NCBI GenBank assembly: GCA_963755155.1
Contig: CAVWIV010000007.1
Coordinates: forward strand, 1-64,000
Direction of reading: 5' to 3'
Origin: PALSA-612 sp963755155
Lineage (GTDB): Bacteria > Actinomycetota > Thermoleophilia > Gaiellales > Gaiellaceae
DNA length: 64,000 nt
The notes below the pieces were generated by a model. It worked only from the letters and a program-made list of their open reading frames with translations, was not told where the DNA came from and made no database searches. The position numbers and the translations under genes were made by a program. Position 1 is the stretch's first letter; each line of letters starts with the position of its first letter. Below are positions 51,217-57,911 of this stretch, one piece after another.

Positions 51217-52230
51217 GTGAGTCGCAAGGTCACAATTGCCTTGGACGCCATGGGTGGCGACCGTGGACCCGACGCCGTGGTCCCGGCAGCGCTTGCGACC
51301 CTCGAGCGCGACGACTCGGTCAATCTGACTCTCGTGGGCCTGCCCGAGGTGCTCGAGCAGGCGCGGCGGCAGGCTCGCGATCGCTACGGCTCGCGGCTCG
51401 GCTTCAAGCCGGCGACCGAAGTCGTCTCGATGGACGAGCCGCCGGCCGATGCGTTGCGGCGGAAAAAAGATTCCTCGCTGCGAGTGGCCATCGAGCTCGT
51501 CAAGTCCGGTGAGGCCGATGCGTGCGTCAGCTCCGGCAACACCGGCGCGCTGATGGCGACGGCCCGCTACGTTTTGAAGACGCTGCCCGGTATCGACCGA
51601 CCGGCGATCATTTCGGCGGTGCCCGGAGTCGAGGGCCCGACGTACATGCTCGATCTCGGTGCGAACGTCGGCTGCACGCCGGAGCACCTGCTTCAGTTCG
51701 CGTTGATGGGCTCGGTCGTCGCCGAGGACATGCTCGAGATCGCGCGGCCGCGCGTCGGCCTCCTCAACATCGGGCTCGAGGACATCAAGGGCAACGAGAC
51801 GGTGCGCGAAGCGGGCGAGCTGCTCGCCAAGAGCGGCTTGAACTACGTCGGTTTCGTCGAGGGCGACGGCATCTTTCACGCCGACGTCGACGTCGTCGTC
51901 AGCGACGGGTTCGTCGGCAACGTGGCGTTGAAGACGATGGAAGGCGTTGCTCGGCTGATCAGCTCGTTCTTGAAGGAAGAGTTTCGCCGCAGCTTGTTCC
52001 GCGGCCTGCAGGGGCTCGTCGCTCAGTCCGCGCTCGAAGCGTTGCGCGGCCGAGTGGACCCGCGGCGCTACAACGGCGCGAGTCTCGTCGGGTTGAACGG
52101 CATCGTGTTGAAGAGCCACGGCAGCGCCGACCAATTCGCGTTCGAGAACGCCGTCAAAGCGGCGATCGTCGAAGCGCGCAAGGGCGTGCCCGTGCAGATC
52201 GGCAAACTCATCGAGAATCGGCCTCACTGA
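51217..52230 (+). CDS. plsX: Phosphate acyltransferase PlsX
   Basis: 337 residues, GTG start. Makes acyl-phosphate from acyl-ACP, the first step of glycerolipid synthesis with PlsY. Intact: ALDAMGGDRGPDAVVPAALA, SSGNTGALMATARYVLKTLP, MLDLGANVGCTPEHLLQFAL, GLLNIGLEDIKGNETVREAG, VVSDGFVGNVALKTMEGVAR and the C-terminal GKLIENRPH. Its stop overlaps the fabH ATG by one base. Confidence 0.95.
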   Translation: MSRKVTIALDAMGGDRGPDAVVPAALATLERDDSVNLTLVGLPEVLEQARRQARDRYGSRLGFKPATEVVSMDEPPADALRRKKDSSLRVAIELVKSGEADACVSSGNTGALMATARYVLKTLPGIDRPAIISAVPGVEGPTYMLDLGANVGCTPEHLLQFALMGSVVAEDMLEIARPRVGLLNIGLEDIKGNETVREAGELLAKSGLNYVGFVEGDGIFHADVDVVVSDGFVGNVALKTMEGVARLISSFLKEEFRRSLFRGLQGLVAQSALEALRGRVDPRRYNGASLVGLNGIVLKSHGSADQFAFENAVKAAIVEARKGVPVQIGKLIENRPH

Positions 52231-53193
52231 TGTACTCGCGCATCGTCGGCACCGGCAAATACCTACCGGAACGCGTCCTCACCAACGCGGATCTCGAGAA
52301 GATGGTCGAGACCACGGACGAGTGGATCCGGAGTCGCACCGGCATCGAGTATCGCCACATCGCGGCCGACGACGAAGCGACGAGCGACCTCGCGTACAGG
52401 GCTGGGCTCGCCGCGCTCGAGAACGCGGGTCTCGAGCCGAACGACATCGACCTCGTCCTGGTCGGCACCACGACGCCCGACTTGATCTTTCCGAACGTCG
52501 CCTGCCTCGTGCAGGAGAAGCTCAAGATCAAGAGCTGCCCCGCGTTCAGCCTCGAAGCGGCCTGCTCGGGTTTCGTGTACAGCCTCGTCGTGGCAGACCA
52601 GTTCATTCGTTTGGGTACAAGCGCGGCGCGCGCTCGTCATCGGCGCGGAGACCATGTCGCGCATCATCGATTGGACCGACCGCGAGACGTGCGTGCTGTT
52701 CGGCGACGGCGCCGGCGCCGTGATTCTCGAGGCCGCCGACGAGCCCGGCATTCTCTACTCGACGCTCGGCGCTGACGGCCGTTATCGCGATCTGCTGTAC
52801 GCGTCGAGCGGCGTCTCGACGCGCCATCGCGAGCCAGGCGGCGTCGCGGCCTTGCGCATGAAGGGCAACGAAGTGTTCAAGGTCGCCGTCAAGACGCTCG
52901 AGAACCTCGTGGACGACGTCATGGCGAAGAACAACCTCGAGAAGGGGCAGATCGACTGGCTCATTCCCCACCAAGCGAACATCCGCATCATCAGCGCGAC
53001 GGCCAAGCGGCTCGAGCTGCCGATGGAGCGCGTCATCCTGACGGTTCGCGAGCATGGCAATACGTCGGCCGCCTCGGTGCCGATGGCGCTCGACACCGCG
53101 ATCCGTGACGGGCGGATCAAACGGGGCGACCTGCTGTTGCTCGAAGCGTTCGGCGGCGGCTTTACCTGGGGCGCCAGCCTGATCCGCTACTGA
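52230..53193 (+). CDS. fabH: 3-oxoacyl-ACP synthase III
   Basis: About 320 residues. Starts fatty-acid chains by condensing acetyl-CoA with malonyl-ACP. The catalytic triad is visible: Cys in SLEAACSGFVYSLVVADQFI, His in DWLIPHQANIRIISATAKRL, Asn in TVREHGNTSAASVPMALDTA. One inserted base near 52,625 breaks the frame between RLGTSA and ALVIGAETMSRI. The genes that usually follow (fabD, fabG, acpP) are missing; the next gene is an L,D-transpeptidase. Confidence 0.94.
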
Positions 53194-53258
53194 GATTTCG
53201 CCGGCAACTGCCGACTGCCGCTCATATTAATTCGCGCTGTAATACGTATAATGCCGGC
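53194..53258 (+). promoter_or_regulatory. Short spacer with a perfect -10 box just before ldt
   Basis: TATAAT at 53247-53252, followed after only six bases by the ATG at 53259. The expected transcription start falls on or beside the start codon, so the message would be leaderless. No ribosome-binding site is visible. The -35 region is weak (ATATTA at the proper spacing). A fragment at 53,202 (CCGGCAACTGC) resembles part of the two-hairpin repeat. Confidence 0.5.
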
Positions 53259-54303
53259 ATGCTCCGCCTAGCATTGTTGGCTTTACCGTGGCTCCTCGGC
53301 GTCGCAACGGCGCGGGCAGCCGAGTTTTGGATCGCCGAGGGCGACGAAGTCTTCGGCGAGGTGCAGGTCATCGAAGCCCGCCACGAAGACACCTTCGTAG
53401 CGCTGGCTCGGACCTACAACGTCGGCTACGAGGAGCTGCGGCAAGCGAATCCCGGCGTCGACGAGTGGCTGCCGGGCGAGGGCACCAAGATCTCGATCCC
53501 GAGCCTCTATGTGCTGCCGCGTGCGCCGCAGCGCGGGATCGTCGTCAATGTCGCCGAGCTGCGGATGTATTACTTCCCTGCGCAGTCCGGTCCGCTGCCC
53601 GAAGGCGTCGCGCCGGGCTCGCGTCGTGTGATTACCCATCCCATCAGCATCGGCCGCATGGACTGGTCGACGCCGCTGGGGGTCACGACGATCACGGGCA
53701 AGGTTGCCAACCCGAGCTGGTATCCGCCGCAATCGATTCGCGATGAGCATGCCGCTCGCAACGACATCTTGCCGCGCGTCGTGCCGCCGGGTCCGGACAA
53801 TCCACTTGGGCTACATGCGATGCGTCTCGGCTTGCCGGGATACTTGATCCATGGCACCAACAAGCCGTCCGGCGTCGGTATGCGAGTCACGCATGGTTGC
53901 GTGCGCATGTTCCCCGAGGATATCGAAGCGCTCTACAAGACGGTGCCGACCGGCACGGCAGTCAATATCGTCAACCAACCTGTGAAGATCGGTTGGACGG
54001 TCGACGGTACGCTCTATCTGGAAGCTCATCCGGCGCTCATGGAGAGCAACGTCGATGGCGAGGCTGTGGCAGTCGCCGAAGTCGTGGATGCTGCTGCGCC
54101 GTCCGTCGAGGCGCCGATTCAAGAGTCGCCGTTGACGAGCCTCATGCGCGCCTATATCGCCGCCACCGAAGAACGGCACGTCGATCTCGATTGGGATACG
54201 GCCGAGCGCGATCGCGCAATTCGGCAACGGCATTCCCCAGGCCGTGTCCGTGGCAGGAAGCGCGACGCCCCTGGCTACGGAAATCGCCGCCGCGGCGCCG
54301 TAA
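53259..54303 (+). CDS. L,D-transpeptidase (YbiS/ErfK type) with LysM-like N terminus
   Basis: About 348 residues. Signal peptide MLRLALLALPWLLGVATARA, a LysM-like module (DTFVALARTYNVGYEELRQA then NPGVDEWLPGEGTKISIPSL), and a YkuD catalytic domain with VVNVAELRMYYFPAQSG, HPISIGRMDWSTPLGVTTIT, and the active site GYLIHGTNKPSGVG and MRVTHGCVRMFPEDIEALYK (His and Cys in HGCVRM). A one-base insertion near 54,210 hides the true C terminus, which reads IAQFGNGIPQAVSVAGSATP and ends at the TAA at 54301. Enzymes of this type attach Lpp to peptidoglycan; the Lpp-like gene lies next to it, convergent. Confidence 0.88.
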
Positions 54304-54312
54304 AAGCCGCCC

Positions 54313-54371
54313 AAAAAAAACCGCCAACAAGTGGCGGTTTGCAAAAAAATGCGGCCCGTTGGAGCCGCATT
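54313..54371 (-). terminator. Two tandem intrinsic terminators for lpp
   Basis: Minus-strand hairpin 1 has 8-base arms at 54348-54355 and 54364-54371 (AATGCGGC / GCCGCATT), followed by seven Ts. Hairpin 2 has 9-base arms at 54318-54326 and 54332-54340 (AAACCGCCA / TGGCGGTTT), followed by eight Ts. They start 18 bases after the lpp stop. The ldt gene meets them from the other side, but has no T-run in its own direction. Confidence 0.85.
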
Positions 54372-54388
54372 TCTTTCTGGATCTATAT

Positions 54389-54688
54389 CTACTTCGCCTG
54401 CGACTGCTCGAACATGCGATCCAGTCTCTGATTGGTCGCGTCGCAGCAGGCTTGAGCCGCCTGCGCCGCTTGCAGAGCCTGATTCGCGGTGCTCTGAGCG
54501 CCCGAAGCAGCCTGTTGTGCTTGAGTAGCCGTGCGTTGCGCAGCATTCGCCGCGTTCTGCGCAGCTTCAGCAGTAGCACGGACAGCGTCGAGCTGTTCCG
54601 TGGTAACTCTGTTTGCACAACCGGTCACCATCGCAAAGCCGCAGACGAGCGCCGCTGCGCGCAGAGCAGCCTGGATTTTTGTGGCCAT
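54389..54688 (-). CDS. lpp: Lpp/OprI-like alanine-zipper outer-membrane lipoprotein
   Basis: 99 residues. Lipoprotein signal with lipobox MVTGC (ALVCGFAMVTGCANR), then an Ala/Gln-rich heptad region, EQLDAVRATAEAAQNAANAA, AQRTATQAQQAASGAQSTAN, QALQAAQAAQACCDATNQRL and the C terminus DRMFEQSQAK. The C-terminal Lys is the residue linked to peptidoglycan in Lpp. Two adjacent Cys in the middle are unusual. Start at 54688 (MATKIQAALRAAAL). Strong promoter and double terminator fit a highly expressed lipoprotein. Confidence 0.8.
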   Translation of the reverse strand: MATKIQAALRAAALVCGFAMVTGCANRVTTEQLDAVRATAEAAQNAANAAQRTATQAQQAASGAQSTANQALQAAQAAQACCDATNQRLDRMFEQSQAK

Positions 54689-54733
54689 TATTGAATACCC
54701 CTGACTAAAAGTGAGTGAAACACAACCGCGAGC

Positions 54734-54762
54734 ATTATTTCCTAAAGCGCAAGCCACTGCAA
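54734..54762 (-). promoter_or_regulatory. Sigma-70 promoter for lpp
   Basis: Minus-strand TTGCAG (54757-54762), 17-base spacer, AATAAT (54734-54739). It lies 45 bases before the lpp ATG. Confidence 0.6.
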
Positions 54763-54904
54763 TTTCAAAAAGGTCGTACGTCCTAAGTCGTACGTCGAAC
54801 GTCGTTGTTTACAGACAGTGTCGTGCACATCATGAGTGCAGCGATGCATCGTGTGCGGTTACAGAACGACTCTCGAGTGGTGCGCATGACATGTGAATGA
54901 ACGC

Positions 54905-54958
54905 TTGACTCGTCGAGTCGTCGGGCTGTATATAGTACCAGACTGATTTTATATACAG
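54905..54958 (+). promoter_or_regulatory. lexA promoter with two adjacent LexA boxes
   Basis: Promoter TTGACT (54905-54910), 18-base spacer, TATATA (54929-54934). Box 1, CTGTATATAGTACCAG (54926-54941), covers the -10. Box 2, CTGATTTTATATACAG (54943-54958), ends four bases before the lexA ATG. Each differs from CTGT-N8-ACAG at one position, on opposite arms; together CTGTATATA and TATATACAG also form a long inverted repeat. This predicts autorepression and SOS induction of lexA, imuA, imuB and dnaE2. Confidence 0.8.
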
Positions 54959-54961
54959 GTA

Positions 54962-55579
54962 ATGACGATGCGCGATCTTACCCCGAGGCAAAAGCAAATT
55001 TTGCTGCTAGTTCAAAAGACTATGCACGAAAGCGGCATGCCGCCCACGCGCGCCGAAATCGCCAAGACATTGAAATTCCGCTCGGTCAACGCAGCGGAAG
55101 AGCATTTGCGCGCGCTCGAGCGCAAAGGTGTCATCGAGCTGTTGCCGGGCATGTCGCGAGGTATCCGACTCAAAGATTCGATGCGCGAGCAAATTGGTTT
55201 GCCGCTCGTGGGTCGTGTGGCTGCAGGTCAACCGATTCTTGCCGAGGAGCACATCGAGGCTCGCTATCAAATCGATCCCGAGCTGTTCAAGAAGCCGCCG
55301 CACTTCTTGTTGCGTGTGCATGGCATGAGCATGCGCGATGCCGGAATTCTGGATGGCGACTTGGTTGCAGTGCATCGCACTCCGGAGGTGCGAGCGCGGC
55401 AAATCGTCGTCGCACGCTTGGAAAACGAAGTGACCGTCAAGCGGTACAAACAAGAAGGGCACCGTGTTTGGCTGATGCCGGAAAATCCGGAGTTCGCTCC
55501 GATTCAAGTGGACCTGCGTGAGCAATCGTTGGCCATCGAAGGCGTTGTCGTCGGCGTCGTTCGCGACTCGATGAAGTGA
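54962..55579 (+). CDS. lexA: LexA repressor
   Basis: 205 residues, intact. N-terminal winged helix (LTPRQKQILLLVQKTMHESG; PPTRAEIAKTLKFRSVNAAE), cleavage site Ala-Gly in GRVAAGQPIL, catalytic Ser in LRVHGMSMRDAGILDGDLVA and catalytic Lys in ARLENEVTVKRYKQEG. It cleaves itself with RecA filaments. It heads the mutagenesis cassette and is 27 bases from imuA, as in many Proteobacteria. Confidence 0.96.
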   Translation: MTMRDLTPRQKQILLLVQKTMHESGMPPTRAEIAKTLKFRSVNAAEEHLRALERKGVIELLPGMSRGIRLKDSMREQIGLPLVGRVAAGQPILAEEHIEARYQIDPELFKKPPHFLLRVHGMSMRDAGILDGDLVAVHRTPEVRARQIVVARLENEVTVKRYKQEGHRVWLMPENPEFAPIQVDLREQSLAIEGVVVGVVRDSMK

Positions 55580-55606
55580 TCGGCTGCGTGCCCATTCGGC
55601 AACCTC

Positions 55607-56335
55607 GTGGAATGGAACGATTGGCAGTCGCGCGTTTGGCGAGGGAAGGGCGCCTCCGTCGCTCGTGCCGTCATTCCGACGGGGTTTGCTGAGCTCGACG
55701 GCCATCTTCCGGGCGGCGGCTGGCCGCTAGGGGCCATTACCGAAGTATTCGTCGACGGCTACGGGATCGGTGAGCTGGCTTTGCTGATGCCGGCATTGGC
55801 GGCATTGACGAAGGTCGATCCTGCCAAGCCCCCAAAGTGGGTCGCTTGGATTGCCCCGCCGTTCGTCCCCTATGTCCCCGCTTTGCAGCAACACGGGGTC
55901 AACATCGATCGTCAGCTCATGATTCATCCCACGGCGGGCAACAAGGGCCGGCTGTGGGCGATCGAGCAAGTCGTGCGCTCCGGATCGAGCGCGGGCGTGC
56001 TGGCTTGGGTCGCAGCGGCCGAGGACGTCATGTTGCGGCGCCTACAGTTGGCGGCCGAGGATCAAGGTTGCTGGGTATTGCTGTTTCGGCCGGCGAGTGC
56101 GAGTCAGCAGCGATCGCCGGCGGCTTTGCGGATCCTTCGCTTGTCGCAAGTGTCGTCGCAAGCGCCAACCGCGACTCGCGTGCAAATCCTCAAATGTCGA
56201 GGCGGGCGGCCGGGTGTCGTCGATGTTGCCGGTCTCGGCAACTGCTCCTGCGTTGCTCTACCGCGGGCATCCATGCCCGCGTCGCGCTCGATGCCGACGG
56301 CTTCTCCGCGGGGGCCTGTGGCTAGTGAGCGTTGA
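55607..56335 (+). CDS. imuA: ImuA (SulA/RecA-like) translesion mutagenesis protein
   Basis: About 242 residues, GTG start. RecA-like core: VIPTGFAELDGHLPGGGWPL, GAITEVFVDGYGIGELALLM, VAWIAPPFVPYVPALQQHGV, AGVLAWVAAAEDVMLRRLQL and CWVLLFRPASASQQRSPAAL, RVQILKCRGGRPG. The last 30 to 40 residues are encoded by a copy of the two-hairpin repeat (56,233-56,282), so the natural C terminus is probably displaced. ImuA recruits ImuB and DnaE2 to damaged DNA; it lacks a full ATPase motif. It overlaps the imuB start by one base. Confidence 0.88.
   Translation: MEWNDWQSRVWRGKGASVARAVIPTGFAELDGHLPGGGWPLGAITEVFVDGYGIGELALLMPALAALTKVDPAKPPKWVAWIAPPFVPYVPALQQHGVNIDRQLMIHPTAGNKGRLWAIEQVVRSGSSAGVLAWVAAAEDVMLRRLQLAAEDQGCWVLLFRPASASQQRSPAALRILRLSQVSSQAPTATRVQILKCRGGRPGVVDVAGLGNCSCVALPRASMPASRSMPTASPRGPVASER
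56233..56282 (-). repeat. Two-hairpin dispersed repeat, copy A
   Basis: In inverse orientation to imuA. Contains the perfect palindrome GCGGGCAT-CC-ATGCCCGC (56263-56280) and hairpin 2 arms GCAAC and GTTGC (56238-56256). Near-identical in reverse complement to copy B, so A and B form a pair of inverted repeats 1.6 kb apart around imuB. Confidence 0.85.
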
Positions 56336-57849
56336 TGCCGCGCGTTCGCTCATCTCTCGATTTGTTTGCGCAAGATGCGGTCGAAGCGGAGCGCGCCAAC
56401 CCTCGACCGGTGCCGAGCAAGCCGCAGCTGTGGATCGCCGTTTGTCTGCCGAGCTTGGCGCTCGAATGTCTTGCCGCCGCCCACGTACCTGAGCCCGCGG
56501 TAGTCGTCGAAGCCGAGCGAGGTCAACTGCTCGTCGTCGCTGCGAGCGGCTCGGCGGCCAATGCGGGAGTTGTCCGGGAGGGAAATTGAGCACGGCGCTC
56601 GCGCTCGCGGCTTCGCTGCAAGTATTCGAGCGAGTGCCGTCTCTCGAGCGCGCAAGTCTCGAGTCTTTGGCCGGCTGGACCAAGACACTGACTTCGATGG
56701 TCAGCGTCGAGGCTCCTGAGAGTGTGCTGCTCGAGGTTGCCGGTAGTCTCAAGTTGTTCGGTTCTCTCGAAGTCATCAAAGCCAAGCTTCATGAGGAGCT
56801 CTCTCGGCGCTATCGCGATTTTCGGTTGTGCGTGGCGCCGACGGCCACTGCTGCTTTATGGCTGGCGCGTGCGGCCAGCGCCGACGTCGTGCAATGGCGA
56901 GAGCTGGCAGGACGCGTGGCTGCGTTGCCACTGGCGGTGACGCGCTGGCCGGCTGTCGTGCAAGCGTTATTGCGAGATCTCGGGTTACGAACCATCGGCG
57001 ATTGCGTGCGGCTTGCCTAGAGACGGCTTCGCTCGTCGAGTGGGGCGCTCTTATCTCTCCGATCTCGATCGCGCGTTCGGCCGCTCAACCGATTTGCGTG
57101 CCGAGTTACAAGCGCCCCGGAGCTGGAGCTTACGAGTCGAGCTCGAGGCGGAGAGCGTCGACAGCGCCATCTTCATCGAGGCGATCGAGCAACTGCTCGA
57201 CGGGCTCACTGCGGAGCTTAGGTGCCGACAAGCGCAAATCGGCAGCCTCGACATCGCATTCGAGCATTGGCATCGGCCGCCTACGGTCGAACGCTTCGAT
57301 TTGCGCGAGCCTACGCACGATCGAGATCGCTTGCTGCATCTCATCGAGGATCGCTTGGAACGCATCGCCTTGCCGGTCCCGGCCGTCGCAGTGCGGATCA
57401 GTAGCGGCGCTTTTCGGCCGCTCGTGCTCGCAAGCGCGGGTTTGTTCGAGACGAAGCCTATCGAGGAGCGCGTGCAGGTGTTGCTCGAGCGGCTGCAGGA
57501 GCGCTTCGGCAGGGCGGCGGTGTACGGCTTGCGCGCGGTTGCAGAGCATCGGCCGGAAAAAGCGTGGGCGAAATGGCTAGGGAGCGACGACCGCCGAGCC
57601 CGCGATGCGGCGCAGTTGGCCAAGAGGGAAGCGCGGCCGTTGTGGCTGTTGCCGACGCCCGTGGCGCTCGAGGCGCGCCGGGATTCGCTCGAGCTCTGTT
57701 CGGGCCCTGAACGTATCGAAAGCGGTTGGTGGGACGAGCAGGACGTCGCTCGCGACTACTACACGGCCAAGAACGGCCGCGGCCAAAAGCTGTGGGTGTT
57801 TCGCGATCGCCGCACTCGCTGTTGGTTTTTGCATGGGCTGTTCGGCTGA
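56335..57849 (+). CDS. imuB: ImuB, inactive Y-family polymerase-like protein
   Basis: About 500 residues. Catalytic acidic residues of active Y-family polymerases are replaced at the N terminus (LWIAVCLPSLALECLAAAHV), as known for ImuB, which bridges DnaE2 and the beta clamp. Other parts: VFERVPSLERASLESLAGWT, APESVLLEVAGSLKLFGSLE, ARAASADVVQWRELAGRVAA, and the C-terminal part SGWWDEQDVARDYYTAKNGR. Shifts near 56,580 (minus one or plus two) and 57,017 (plus one) are repaired. A clamp-binding motif is plausible in the RPLWLLPTPVAL stretch but not certain. Confidence 0.86.
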
Positions 57850-57900
57850 CGCGGGCATGGATGCCCGCGGTAGAGCAATGCAATGGGAGCAATTGCCGAG
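57849..57900 (+). repeat. Two-hairpin dispersed repeat, copy B
   Basis: Fills the gap between imuB and dnaE2. Palindrome GCGGGCAT-GG-ATGCCCGC (57851-57868). Hairpin 2 has arms GCAAT and ATTGC, a paired change from the GCAAC / GTTGC of the other copies, which supports base pairing. It lies directly before the dnaE2 start and may affect its translation. Confidence 0.85.
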
Positions 57901-57911
57901 CGTGGACAGTC

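Noticed and set aside
53199..53225. Possible fifth copy of the repeat after fabH
   Set aside because: Shares CGGCAACTGC only; the rest does not align and the arms do not pair. Kept as a weak remark in the spacer entry, not as a copy.
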